64,000 nucleotides of DNA, taken from the NCBI RefSeq assembly GCF_026015625.1, contig NZ_JAPDVG010000001.1, forward strand, positions 558,001 through 622,000, read 5' to 3'. Each line of letters opens with the position of its first letter. The first letter of the stretch is position 1. Of this stretch, positions 49,446 through 59,800 are shown piece by piece. A model generated the notes under the pieces. That model was not told the DNA's origin and did not search any database. It saw only the letters and a list, made by a program, of their open reading frames with translations. The DNA comes from Segatella copri (GTDB taxonomy: Bacteria > Bacteroidota > Bacteroidia > Bacteroidales > Bacteroidaceae). The position numbers were made by a program, and so were the translations under genes.

Positions 49446-51980
49446 ATGGATTTACTGAAAGACTTGAACGAAGCGCAGCGTGCTGCGGTAGAATATATTG
49501 ACGGACCTTCGCTGGTGATAGCCGGTGCAGGTTCGGGTAAAACGCGTGTGCTTACTTATAAGATAGCTTATCTCCTGAGACAGGGTAAAGATCTTTATTC
49601 CTTATTAGTGCTTACTTTTACTAATAAGGCAGCAAGAGAAATGGTTGAACGTATTCGTAAAATGTTTGGTGAAACATTTTATATCAGACAGAAATATATG
49701 GGTACTTTTCATAGTGTCTTTGCTAGAATATTGCGTGTTGAGTCTGATAAGATAGGCTTTACTTCAGATTTTACAATTTATGATGAAGCAGACTCTCGTT
49801 CTTTATTGAAATCTATTGTTAAGGAGATGGGCTTGAGTGAAAAAACTTACAAGCCTGCAGTTGTTCATGCAAGGATTTCTATGGCAAAAAATCAACTGAT
49901 TGGAGTTGATTCATATGAAAGCGATTCTGATATCTTTAGCCAAAATAAACGAGCTGGTATGCCCGAAATTGCTAAGATATATCGAGAATATGTACAACGC
50001 TGTAAGTTGGCGAATGCAATGGATTTTGATGATTTGTTAGTTTATACTTATCGGCTTTTTGTAGAAAGAAATGATGTATTGAAAAAGTATGGTAAAATTT
50101 TTAAGTACATAATGGTAGATGAGTATCAAGATACAAATTATGTTCAGAAAAAAATACTTACTTTGCTCTATAATGTAATGGAAGAGAAAGCCATATGTGC
50201 TGTAGGAGATGATTCTCAAAGTATTTATAGTTTTAGAGGAGCTAATATCGATAATATATTGTCTTTCACTAGAGATTTTCCTGCAGAAAATGGTAACTAT
50301 GCGCGTCTCTTCAAATTGGAACAGAACTACCGCTCTACCCAGACCATCGTTGAGGCGGCTAACAGTCTGATCAAGCATAACCGCAACCAGATTCCTAAGG
50401 ATGTGTTTAGCGAGAATGCGAAGGGTGAGAAGATTCAGTATAAGCCTGCTTACAGCGACAAGGAAGAGGCGGCGATTGTAGCGAAGGACGTGAAGCGTAT
50501 CCGGCGCGAGGATGGCTGCCAGTATAGTGATTTTGCCATTCTCTACCGCACCAATGCCCAGAGCCGCAGCTTCGAGGAGGAGTTCAGAAAGCAGGGTATT
50601 CCTTATCGCATTTATGGCGGACTGAGTTTCTACCAGCGTAAGGAAATTAAGGATATTATTGCATATTTCCGTCTGGTGGCGAATCCGGATGATGAAGAGG
50701 CTATCAAGCGTATCATCAACTATCCTGCACGTGGAATAGGTGCTACTACGGTGCTGAAGATTGCTGACTGTGCCCATCAGAACCAGGTGAGTTTCTGGGA
50801 GGTAATCGGTGCCCCTGAGCGGTATGGACTGGCGGTTAACAAGGGTACGATGAACAAGCTGGAAACCTTCAGATTGCTCATTTCTTCGTTTATCGAACGG
50901 GCTCAAACTACGGATGTCTATGAATTGGGTGATGCCATTATCAAGGAGAGTGGTATCAGTCAGGATATCATGTCGGGCAAGGATGCCGATGATCTGGCAC
51001 GTCAGGAGAACCTGGAGGAATTCTTGAGCGGTATGTCGGCTTTTGTGGAGGAACGCCGTGAAGAGGGTAGGTTCGATGAACTCTTCCTGCAGGATTATCT
51101 GCAGGATGTGGCGCTGCTTACCGATGCTGACAGCGATGGTGATAAGGATGAACCTCGTGTATCTCTGATGACGGTTCATGCAGCCAAGGGTCTGGAGTTT
51201 CCTACGGTATTCGTGGTTGGTTTGGAAGAGAATATCTTCCCAAGTCCGCTTTCAGCTGCTTCGCTCAGAGAACTGGAGGAGGAACGGAGATTGCTTTACG
51301 TAGCCATTACGCGAGCTGAGAAACATTGTATCCTGACGAACGCCAAGAACCGCTGGCGATATGGCAAGATGGAGTTTGATAATCCGAGTCGGTTTATCGA
51401 TGAGATTGACGGCAAGTTGATTGATTGCCAGGATGAGGCTGGTGGAAGCTTGTTTGGCTCTATGTCTGACCAGCCGGAGTGGGCGAGAGCGCAACGTCCT
51501 CGCAGACCGTGGGAGGATGCTGAGCTGCCTAGATACAGTAGCAGGTATCAGAATTCCAAACCGGTAGCATCGCAGTTTGTAGCAGATCCTAAGCCTTCTC
51601 TCTTTGATGATGAACCAGAGACTTCACGTACTTCCGGACGCTCGTCTGTTTCCGGACGCTCATCTCTCTCTGAAGGCAATTTCAAGTCTGTTAGAGCGCT
51701 GAATGCAGCGAAGCGTTACATGGAGACGCATTCTTCTCATCCTGCTTCTCGCGGTACTGGATCTTCTGCAGCATCAGTTTCTTCTTCTACAGCTTCATCT
51801 GCTGGCAGTTCTTCTTGCGGTTTGCAGGAGGGAATGAAGATTGAACATCAGCGTTTTGGACGGGGAACGGTATTGAAGATTGAAGGTACTGGTGAGAATA
51901 CGAAGGCTACGGTTGAGTTCGTTCATTCTGGCACCAAACAGCTTCTGCTGAAATATGCCAAGTTTACGGTAGTAGATTAA
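49446..51980 (+). CDS. pcrA: UvrD/PcrA-type 3'-5' DNA helicase
   Basis: This 844-residue SF1A helicase acts in repair and replication. Motifs are Walker A IAGAGSGKTRVLTYK (near 27), DEYQDTNYVQ, GDDSQSIYSFRGA, QNYRSTQTI, LMTVHAAKGLEFPTVFVVGL and YVAITRAEKHC. A Ser-rich linker precedes a Tudor-like C-terminal domain (IEHQRFGRGTVLKIEG). The segment 49590-50295 is clearly more AT-rich with different codon choice than the rest, although the reading frame is intact. A strong terminator follows. Confidence 0.94.
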   Translation: MDLLKDLNEAQRAAVEYIDGPSLVIAGAGSGKTRVLTYKIAYLLRQGKDLYSLLVLTFTNKAAREMVERIRKMFGETFYIRQKYMGTFHSVFARILRVESDKIGFTSDFTIYDEADSRSLLKSIVKEMGLSEKTYKPAVVHARISMAKNQLIGVDSYESDSDIFSQNKRAGMPEIAKIYREYVQRCKLANAMDFDDLLVYTYRLFVERNDVLKKYGKIFKYIMVDEYQDTNYVQKKILTLLYNVMEEKAICAVGDDSQSIYSFRGANIDNILSFTRDFPAENGNYARLFKLEQNYRSTQTIVEAANSLIKHNRNQIPKDVFSENAKGEKIQYKPAYSDKEEAAIVAKDVKRIRREDGCQYSDFAILYRTNAQSRSFEEEFRKQGIPYRIYGGLSFYQRKEIKDIIAYFRLVANPDDEEAIKRIINYPARGIGATTVLKIADCAHQNQVSFWEVIGAPERYGLAVNKGTMNKLETFRLLISSFIERAQTTDVYELGDAIIKESGISQDIMSGKDADDLARQENLEEFLSGMSAFVEERREEGRFDELFLQDYLQDVALLTDADSDGDKDEPRVSLMTVHAAKGLEFPTVFVVGLEENIFPSPLSAASLRELEEERRLLYVAITRAEKHCILTNAKNRWRYGKMEFDNPSRFIDEIDGKLIDCQDEAGGSLFGSMSDQPEWARAQRPRRPWEDAELPRYSSRYQNSKPVASQFVADPKPSLFDDEPETSRTSGRSSVSGRSSLSEGNFKSVRALNAAKRYMETHSSHPASRGTGSSAASVSSSTASSAGSSSCGLQEGMKIEHQRFGRGTVLKIEGTGENTKATVEFVHSGTKQLLLKYAKFTVVD

Positions 51981-52082
51981 GTTCAGTAGTCTGATGTTTA
52001 TATTTATAGGTTTATCCTGTTTTGAAGTTCTCTCTTACAGGTAGAATCTTATAATATAGATAAAGAGTTATAAAAATAGATT

Positions 52083-52115
52083 GGGCAAGACCATCTCTGG
52101 TCTTGCCCTTTTTGT
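52083..52115 (+). terminator. Terminator of pcrA
   Basis: GGGCAAGACC (52083-52092) pairs with GGTCTTGCCC (52099-52108), followed by TTTTTG. Confidence 0.88.
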
Positions 52116-52129
52116 TTCTATATACTATA

Positions 52130-52446
52130 AATTGAAAAAGCGTCCCCGCAGTAGCCTCACGGTCACTACGGGGACTTATATTACTAACATCTAACTTTAG
52201 CATTTTTGTTTAAACTTAAAAACAAATACTTTAAGAGATTAAATTCTCCGTTATCTATAAACATAAACCAAGTATCTCATATATTGCAAGTAACTTGTAT
52301 CCTGCAAATATCTTGTATCCTAAAATGCAAGTTCTTAGAAAAGTTAAACCCATAGACCAGTATCTCTACTAATATCTTGATTATTTTTATTTTATTGCTT
52401 TTTGTTTATTTAATATTTAATACGTTTAAGTTCACAATGCAAAGAT
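52130..52446 (-). ncRNA. Candidate small RNA or leader transcript, no convincing ORF
   Basis: The complement of 52439-52446 is TATCTTTG, a -7 element. About 260 bases downstream on the minus strand a hairpin (GTCCCCG/CGGGGAC, 52142-52175) is followed by GCTTTTT. Between them the sequence is AT-rich with repeats such as TATCTTGTATCCT on the plus strand. Only a 63-codon ORF (52012-52203) overlaps the hairpin and pcrA terminator. A transcript of about 300 nt is suggested. The rest of 51981-52622 holds terminators only. Confidence 0.35.
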
Positions 52447-52550
52447 ATAAAAAAAATGGGTAAACTCCAAATTAATTTTGCTTTATTTTGTATTAAATGG
52501 CTTTTATTGTACTTATGCGGCGGTTTTTAAGGATTAACCGGCAAAGTTAA

Positions 52551-52598
52551 AGAGGGTGTATCATAAACAATCAAATGCTTTATGATACACCCTCTTTC
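52551..52598 (-). terminator. Terminator of the 48-residue protein gene
   Basis: A 17-bp stem (52551-52567 with 52579-52595) and an 11-base loop is followed on the minus strand by TTTAACTTT. It lies 25 bases after the small gene's stop. Confidence 0.8.
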
Positions 52599-52622
52599 TC
52601 AGGATTCTGAATATTGTCGTGT

Positions 52623-52769
52623 TTATAACGCTTCGTCTTCAGGACGTGGCATCTGTGTTTGGGGCTTCTGTTTCTTGCCTGACTTCATGAATAGTTTCTT
52701 TTTCTTGAGCCATGCAGCCTTGCGTATTTCGTATTCTTCGCGATGACGCTCCAAAAAATTATCTGCCAT
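52623..52769 (-). CDS. Small basic protein, 48 residues
   Basis: The product is MADNFLERHREEYEIRKAAW followed by a Lys-rich middle (LKKKKLFMKSGKKQK) and an acidic end (PRPEDEAL). Similar MADNYLE-type small proteins occur in many Bacteroidales from memory; function is unknown. It lies downstream of the DUF4270 gene on the same strand (35-base gap) and is followed by a strong terminator, which supports expression. Confidence 0.65.
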   Translation of the reverse strand: MADNFLERHREEYEIRKAAWLKKKKLFMKSGKKQKPQTQMPRPEDEAL

Positions 52770-52804
52770 GTTTCGTTTCCTTTTTTACTTTACGTTATGA
52801 ATGC

Positions 52805-54292
52805 TTATTCTTCTTTAAACTTACTGTAAATCACCTTGATTCGGATCGGACCAGATGCCACCTTCTTGCCAGTCTTCTTGTCTGTGGTATAATCCTTGTC
52901 AGGATCATCCGTACCCACGATGAGTCGCGTAGAAGCGAGTGACATATCGTGATTAATCTTGGAGATGACGGTAGTATAGCCCTGTGTGGTTGTGATGACG
53001 TTTACAGGAACCAGCACTACTTTATTCCAGTTTTCCCCCTTGCCCTTGTTCTTATACATGGCAGAAACCAGATTGGCGATATTCTGGAATGTATAGGCAT
53101 TCTTGTAGGTGCCGGTACTGCTGTAGCTTGCCGTATAAGAAGTACGGTTGTCAGCCAACTTGCTCTTTTCGAAGAACGACTGCAAACTGTCTTTCTGAAC
53201 CATCAGGATGGTGCTTGGTGTAGCAAAGTTGTATGGGTTGTCTTCGTTTTCATTGTTGAGTCGTGGGAAAGAGATGGTAGCTGTGTTGAGCGTATCCTTC
53301 TCATGTCCCTTCATGATATCTTCGATAGGGAGGGTAACTTCGGTGAAGATACCTGCCGGTGACTTGAGATAAGTACATTTCTTCTGATCCTGACTTGCCA
53401 ACTGCTCCAAGTTCTTGGTATCGTTCTCAATCTTGTTGAGCTGCAATACCTCTTCTGTACCATCGAAACGGTTGTATCCGATGCTTACAGCTGTACTGTC
53501 TGTAACGCCGTCCTTTGCCTTGATGGTCTTGTGGCGGGTCCAGTAGAAGATAAGCTCTGTATTCCAGATCTTAGCCATGTTACCCGTACCGCCTACGTTC
53601 TTGATATAGAAGCCAGGGCAGACGTTGTGCAGGAACTTGTAGTTGGTCTTGAAGTACTCAGGATGTTCAGCGTATGTTTGCATGATGTAAGAGCCATAGT
53701 TCTTGTATCTCTTACCATCTTTCTTATACTCCTTATTCAAGTAAATCTTGAAGTTCTTGACATCTGATGTATTGCTCAAGTTGTAATTACTGCTCCAATG
53801 CTCGTTGCTTTCCCTTACCCAGCCTTCCTTGAAGGCATCATAATTAGAGTAATACTCCTTATCTTCTGCCATCGGCTTTGTCATCTCATAGGCTGTCACC
53901 TTCATTGGGGCGATTGTATCACCATAGCTGGCATTGTATGAAACCAGGAGATAGCATGAGTCTGCTTCGATAGAACCCTTGTTTGCCTGCTTGATGTAAT
54001 CGAGTGTATCTACATCGAAAGTAGGCAATACGCTCAACTGGGTCATGTAGTCGCCCTTTACATAGTTGCCGGTTTCCGGGTCTTTCATCTTTCCGATGAG
54101 TCCCGTGTTGTTGCGGCTCAATACGGAATCTGCTACTATAGACTTTGTGGTAACATTGAACGCTGAGTTAGAAATGTTAATGTTGTCTATCTTATTAGTG
54201 ATGCTACCACCGATTCCCTCGGTGGTATCATCACATGCAGCGAAAGTAAGCGCTGCTATTACTAATACTGTTAAGAGTCTTAAAATTTTCAT
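52805..54292 (-). CDS. DUF4270 lipoprotein
   Basis: This 495-residue protein has a lipoprotein signal (LRLLTVLVIAALTFAAC, lipobox Cys near 20). A DUF4270 body follows, with SIVADSVLSRNNTGLIGKMKD near the start and alternating beta-rich segments. It is probably on the outer membrane or cell surface. Function is unknown. DUF4270 genes are often next to a short glycogen-synthase-like gene in Bacteroidetes, as here (35 bases between them), so the two probably form an operon. Confidence 0.87.
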   Translation of the reverse strand: MKILRLLTVLVIAALTFAACDDTTEGIGGSITNKIDNINISNSAFNVTTKSIVADSVLSRNNTGLIGKMKDPETGNYVKGDYMTQLSVLPTFDVDTLDYIKQANKGSIEADSCYLLVSYNASYGDTIAPMKVTAYEMTKPMAEDKEYYSNYDAFKEGWVRESNEHWSSNYNLSNTSDVKNFKIYLNKEYKKDGKRYKNYGSYIMQTYAEHPEYFKTNYKFLHNVCPGFYIKNVGGTGNMAKIWNTELIFYWTRHKTIKAKDGVTDSTAVSIGYNRFDGTEEVLQLNKIENDTKNLEQLASQDQKKCTYLKSPAGIFTEVTLPIEDIMKGHEKDTLNTATISFPRLNNENEDNPYNFATPSTILMVQKDSLQSFFEKSKLADNRTSYTASYSSTGTYKNAYTFQNIANLVSAMYKNKGKGENWNKVVLVPVNVITTTQGYTTVISKINHDMSLASTRLIVGTDDPDKDYTTDKKTGKKVASGPIRIKVIYSKFKEE

Positions 54293-54327
54293 TATCCTTG
54301 TATGTATGTGTCTCTGTTGTCGGAATT

Positions 54328-55140
54328 TTATTCTGCGTCAGGACAAACCTTGTTGATGAAGTCTGCGTATGGCTCCTGAATATCTTCTCCCGGATAAGTC
54401 AGTACAGGCTTGTTCTTCTCCTTCGCATAATCAAAGAGAATCTGGGTAGCTTCTTCTTCACCTTCTACCACACCGTCGCTATAGTCGATGGCGAGTTTGC
54501 CGAGCTCAATGAAGTCGAAGTCGTCCTGATAGCCGTCGAGCAGTTCAGGCTTGGCATCGCGGAAGGCAACGCAACGTTTGAAGTTGGTACCCAGTTCACC
54601 CTTGAGTTCGTTGGTATAGAGAGCGGTAATTACCTTTGATTCAGCAAATGAAGGCTCTTCGCTGTAGGCTGTCTTTACATAGAATGGCACTACTGCGCTA
54701 GCCCAACCCTGGCAGACGATCACATCAGGCTGCCAGCGGAGCTTCTTGACGGTTTCCAATACACCACGTGCAAAGAAGATAGCTCTTTCTCCGTTGTCGG
54801 CATATTCCTTTCCGTTTTCATCGGTGCCCATCTGACGGCTCTTGAAATAGTCATCATTATCGATGAAATAAATCTGCTGTCGTGTTGTTGGTATAGATGC
54901 AACCTTGATGATCAGCGGATGGTCTGTCTCATCGATGATAAGGTTCATACCAGACAGGCGAATGACCTCGTGCAATTGTCCGCGACGCTCGTTGATGGTG
55001 CCCCACTTAGGCATGAAGGTGCGGATCTCAAAACCTGCTTCCTGCATCTTCTGAGGCAGTTCGCGTCCCATGATAGACATGTGAGACTCGGCTACGTATG
55101 GGTCGATCTCCTGATTGATAAATAATACTTTTTTTGCCAT
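54328..55140 (-). CDS. Glycogen/starch synthase-like protein, GT5 N-terminal domain only
   Basis: This 270-residue cytoplasmic protein matches only the N-terminal Rossmann half of GT5 glycogen synthases (KVLFINQEIDPYVAESHMSI; RTFMPKWGTINERRGQLHEV; PDVIVCQGWASAVVPFYVKT). The C-terminal nucleotide-sugar domain is absent, so ordinary glycosyl transfer by itself is doubtful. The short form is common in Bacteroidetes, so it is not a fresh truncation. It heads the minus-strand set with DUF4270 and is divergent from panC. Confidence 0.85.
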   Translation of the reverse strand: MAKKVLFINQEIDPYVAESHMSIMGRELPQKMQEAGFEIRTFMPKWGTINERRGQLHEVIRLSGMNLIIDETDHPLIIKVASIPTTRQQIYFIDNDDYFKSRQMGTDENGKEYADNGERAIFFARGVLETVKKLRWQPDVIVCQGWASAVVPFYVKTAYSEEPSFAESKVITALYTNELKGELGTNFKRCVAFRDAKPELLDGYQDDFDFIELGKLAIDYSDGVVEGEEEATQILFDYAKEKNKPVLTYPGEDIQEPYADFINKVCPDAE

Positions 55141-55308
55141 AAAATTTAAATTTTATTCTTACGAATTACGTGCAAAGGTACAAAAAAAACTTCAAATAGG
55201 GGCATTTTTTCTCCGAAATTCATTATTTTCGGCAATAATTCGCATATTTTTAGGTTTTTTCTTTCTCATTTGAGAAAAAAGTTGTTATTTTGCACCCGAA
55301 AACAGATT

Positions 55309-56166
55309 ATGACGATGAAAGTATTCAATAAGATTGTTGACCTCCAGAACGAACTCTTCATGTGTCGTAAGGAGGGAAAGGAAATCGGCCTTGTGCCAAC
55401 TATGGGTGCGCTGCATGAGGGTCACGCCTCTCTTGTTAAGCGCAGTGTGAAGGAAAATGGCGTGACTGTGGTTTCTGTGTTCCTGAATCCTACACAGTTT
55501 AATGATCAGGGTGACTTGGATCGCTATCCTCGTACCCTCGATGCTGACTGCAAGCTCTTGGAGGCTTGTGGTGCAGACTATGTGTTTGCACCATCGGTGA
55601 AGGAGATGTATCCTACACCAGATACACGCCACTTTGAGTTTCCACCTGTTTCTACCGTGATGGAGGGTGCCAAGCGTCCGGGTCATTTCAATGGTGTATG
55701 TCAGGTAGTGAGCCGTCTTTTCTATATCGTTCGACCAACCCGTGCTTATTTCGGTGAGAAGGATTGGCAGCAGATTGCTGTCATCAAGCAGCTCGTGAAG
55801 TACATCAACAGCGATGTGCAGATTGTTGAGTGCCCTATTGTCCGTGATGAGGATGGTTTGGCTAAGAGCAGCCGTAATACTTTGCTGGCTCCTGATGAGC
55901 ATGCCATTGCGCCAAACATCTATAAGGCCCTGAAGGAGAGTGTAGAGTATGCCAAGACTCATACCGTACAGGAAACTCACGATAAGGTGGTTGCCGACAT
56001 CAATGCTGTAGAGGGTCTGGAGGTAGAATATTTCCAGATTGTGGATGGCGACAGCCTGCAGGATGTGTCTTCATGGGAGGATAGTGCATACGTGGTAGGT
56101 TGCATCACCGTTTATTGCGGTAAGACTCCTATCCGTCTCATCGACCATATCAAGTATAAAGGATAA
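55309..56166 (+). CDS. panC: Pantothenate synthetase
   Basis: This 285-residue cytoplasmic ligase joins pantoate and beta-alanine with ATP. Motifs are [19 protein letters not shown] (HIGH-like), [38 protein letters not shown] and the KMSKS-like [10 protein letters not shown]. The start could be 55309 or 55315; upstream codons overlap the promoter (TATTTTGC). panD follows 61 bases later, forming a vitamin B5 operon. Confidence 0.95.
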   Translation: MTMKVFNKIVDLQNELFMCRKEGKEIGLVPTMGALHEGHASLVKRSVKENGVTVVSVFLNPTQFNDQGDLDRYPRTLDADCKLLEACGADYVFAPSVKEMYPTPDTRHFEFPPVSTVMEGAKRPGHFNGVCQVVSRLFYIVRPTRAYFGEKDWQQIAVIKQLVKYINSDVQIVECPIVRDEDGLAKSSRNTLLAPDEHAIAPNIYKALKESVEYAKTHTVQETHDKVVADINAVEGLEVEYFQIVDGDSLQDVSSWEDSAYVVGCITVYCGKTPIRLIDHIKYKG

Positions 56167-56227
56167 ATTCCTCGATAGATATTCTTTATTAAGTTTAATC
56201 CGTAACAGATCAAGTAATAACAGAACA

Positions 56228-56572
56228 ATGCAGATAGAAGTATTGAAGAGTAAGCTCCATTGTGTGACCGTAACTGAGGCTAACCTGAATTATATGGGTA
56301 GCATCACCATCGATGAGGACTTGATGGACGCTGCTAATCTGATAGCAGGCGAGAAGGTTCAGATTGTAGACAACAACAATGGTGAGCGCTTGGAGACCTA
56401 TATTATCAAGGGTGAGCGTGGCAGCGGTTGTATTTGCCTGAACGGTGCTGCAGCCCGCAAGGTGCAGGTGGGAGATACCGTTATCATCATCGCTTATGCC
56501 CTGATGGACTTTGAGGAGGCTAAGACCTTCAAGCCTACCGTGGTTTTCCCTAAAGAGGGAAATAAGGTTTAA
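56228..56572 (+). CDS. panD: Aspartate 1-decarboxylase
   Basis: This 114-residue proenzyme self-cleaves at Gly24-Ser25 (NYMGSITID) to make the pyruvoyl group that decarboxylates aspartate to beta-alanine, the substrate of the upstream PanC. Other family parts are [39 protein letters not shown] and VIIIAYALM. Length is usual. A terminator follows. Confidence 0.95.
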   Translation: MQIEVLKSKLHCVTVTEANLNYMGSITIDEDLMDAANLIAGEKVQIVDNNNGERLETYIIKGERGSGCICLNGAAARKVQVGDTVIIIAYALMDFEEAKTFKPTVVFPKEGNKV

Positions 56573-56632
56573 ATATCGTATGATGATATAGAATTGTTTA
56601 AAGAATGATTATCTCGTATGATAATCATAAAG

Positions 56633-56681
56633 AATATGCGTTCCTGTGGATAGATGAATCCGTAGGAACGCATATTTGTTT
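56633..56681 (+). terminator. Terminator of panCD
   Basis: AATATGCGTTCCT (56633-56645) pairs with AGGAACGCATATT (56664-56676), followed by TGTTTT. Confidence 0.8.
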
Positions 56682-56824
56682 TGGGACGATAAACTTGCGT
56701 TTCGGTGTGGCGAAATAGCGGTAAGCCACATCGATGGTGATGCCCTGTTCACGGATGGATAATGTATGTATACCCTATATATAATGGTGTAATTACTATT
56801 TTATGAAGGTATAATTACGATGGG

Positions 56825-59800
56825 CTACGGATAGATCTCGATATGGCTGCTGCCGGAGTTGCCATTCTTGATAATCCTTATCTGGGTGGTGATGCGCTCG
56901 CTCATCGTGTCGGTATGACTGATGACGCCCACCTTCTTGCCTTGCGAACTTTGCAGCATGGCGAGGGAGTCGATGACGGTGGCTAGGGTATCGGGGTCGA
57001 GGGTTCCGAAGCCTTCATCGATGAACAGGTTCTCGAAGGAGATGTTGCGGGAGGATAATGCCGACAGGCCCAAGGCGAGACCGAGACTTACGATGAAGGT
57101 TTCGCCACCTGATAGGGAGGTGGTGTCTCGGATATCGTCGGCACGGTCGTGGTCGATGACTCGGATGCCCAGCGAATGCTTTACCTGTTGCAGTTCGTAA
57201 CGGCTGTTGAACTTTCTGATTTCCTGGTTGGCGTGCGCTATCAGGAAACTGAGCGTATAGCATTGGGCTATCTTGCGCAGCGTTTTGCCGTCTGCTCCGA
57301 TGGCATCCGTAATGGCTGTCCAGTCGTCCTTTTCCTGTGTTACGAGATTCAGAGCCTCAGCCTTGTCACCCAACTGCTTCACGGCTTCCTGATGGTTCTG
57401 CATCCTGGCTTTGGCAGCAATCAGTTCGTTGCGCTGGCTTCTCTCCTGATACTCCTGCTGAATGGCTAAGAGAGCATCACGGGTTTGGGCAGGCTGATGT
57501 TCCAAGTGCTGCTGATGCGCCTTTTCTGCACTCTGGTAAAGAGCAGTTGTTGAAGCCACGGCTTTCTCCTTTTCGTCCTTTTCCCGTCGGATAGCGTTCC
57601 AGTCTTCGGCAGAGTGAAGCATCTCCCGGATGGTATTTCGGTCGATAAGGCTTGGCTCGATACTTCTTTCCTCGATGCCTTTCTCTTCGGAGTCATTTCC
57701 TTCGATGCTCTTTTCTTCAAGCTGCTTGTTATATTCCTCAATCCAAAGGTCGAGTTCCTTTTCCTTCGCTTGCAGATTCTCTTTCATCGTCTTGTTCTGA
57801 GACAGCATGGTTTGATGCGAACCTTTACTGTTGGCGAGTTCTGCCTTCAGTTTGTTGATGTTCTCGTTCTGAGTATCAGCTGCTTTCGTAGCCTCATCCT
57901 TTGCTGCTGTCAGTCTTTGTTCTGCCGCATCGGGCTCTTCTCCATTCAGAATCTGCTTGTATTTCTCCTGCCATTCCTCCATTTCCTTCTTGGTACTATT
58001 CCATGCCTGAAGGGCTTTCCCGTAAGCCTCCTCCTTGCTCTTTTGCTGCGAAGCAAGGTTGATGGTAAGTACTTTTTGCTCAGCTAGTTTTGTGGTGCAG
58101 GTTGATGTGTTTTCTTGGGCTTTATTCTGTATAGTAGAAGCCTTGCTTTCATACGCAGCTTCATCCTTCACAGCCTTGTCCTTGAGTTGGGTCAGCCGTT
58201 CTATCTCTTTCTGAATCTTGTTAAACAGGCTGAGTTTGCTGCTCGCATCTTTCGCCTTGTTTTCATAGATAGGCAAGAGCGATTTCAGTTCTGCCTCTGC
58301 CTTCGGAATCTTTGGATACTGGGCGATGAGCGCCTTCCAATCCTCTTCGTAAGTTGCTATTTCTCCCGACAGCTTTTCCTGTTGTTTCTGGAGCGTCTGT
58401 ACTTCGCCGTCGTTCTGTTTTCTTTCGCCGGAAAGATTCTTCTCCTCTTTCTGCTGCAGTTTCAGCAGATCCTCCTTGGCTTTCAGAAGTTGAGAGAGTT
58501 CCGTGGTGGCTTCCTCAAACTGTCTGTTGTCGGTATGATAAGGATGGGTCGTGCTGCCACAGAGCGGACAAGGTTTGCCTTCGGTCAGGTTGGCACGATG
58601 AATCTCCCATTTCTCGCTCACCATGAGGGTATAGGCATTTCTCAGCGTTAGGGTCTTTTGGGTCAGCGCCTCGATGGTCAACTTGCCCAGCGCTTCATCT
58701 ATCTCTGCGTTTCTCTTGCCCAAGACCTGGATTCGCTCCTCATTCTTCTGCTTTTCTGTTGTGGCAGTATCGAGATGAGCCACAACCTTGATGGCTTGCT
58801 GGACATCCTGTAGTTTCCTGTCAGCTACAGTCTTGCTGTTCTGCAGTTCCTCTATGTTCTGTCCGGCAGTCTTATTTCTTTCCGTCTCCCAAGCCTGTTC
58901 TGCGGCTTGCGTCGCTTCGTGCAGAACCTGTTTCTGCTTGGCAATCTCTTCCTTGGTCGTTTTGAGGGCAAGGTTCGCTTTCTCCGTTTCTGCTTCCCAT
59001 TTTTGGATGTTTCGGGCGTTCTCCTCCACGTCTTTCTGGGCAGTTAGATTCTCTTTCTGCGCCAACTCCAATGCCTCTTTCTTTTCTTTCAGATTCGGCA
59101 TAGCCGCTTCCATTTTTGTTTTCAGCGCCCTTGCTTCAGCGATGACCGGCAGGGCCTTTTCCAACTGTTCCTGTGCCTTGCTTACAGCTTCCTTCAGACT
59201 GGTGAGAGTTTTCTCGCTTTCGCTGATGGCAGACTCTTGACTTTTGATGTTTGCTTCCGCTTTCAGAATGTTTTCTTCCTGCTCGTGGATGCTTTGCGTA
59301 TGTCGCTCTACTTCCTGCAGCAGGTTGACGGCTGGCTGTACTTCATCGTGCAACTGCAGACGGAGAATCTGGGCTTGCATCGCTTTAATGGCATCTGCTG
59401 CTTGCTCCATATCTGACTGGCAGATAGTGATTTGCTTGATTTGCTTTTCGTTTTCCTCAAACCATTGCAGGTCTTTCGAAATGGCTTGCAACTGGCTGTC
59501 GAGTTCCTTCTCAGCCTTTTCCAACCGGGCGATTTCCTCCTTCAGATGGGCAAGTTCTTCATCGTTCAGCAGGTTCTGTTTAACGGCTTCTACCGATGCT
59601 GCCATCTGGTTGTAGGCATCCGTCGCCTGGTCTTTCGCCTTCTTGATTTCAGTAGCGATGTTCGTATAAGTTTCCTCGCATCCGATGAGTTTTTCCAGGA
59701 GTTCGTACCGCTCGTTTTCCTTTGCTGTCAGGAAGTTGGCAAACGAGCCTTGGGCGATGAGTACGGTACGGAGAAACTGGTCGTAGTCGAGTCCGATGAT

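Noticed and set aside
50037..51179. Open frame of 380 codons on the minus strand within pcrA
   Set aside because: It is antisense to well-conserved helicase motifs and has no domain; it is a shadow frame.
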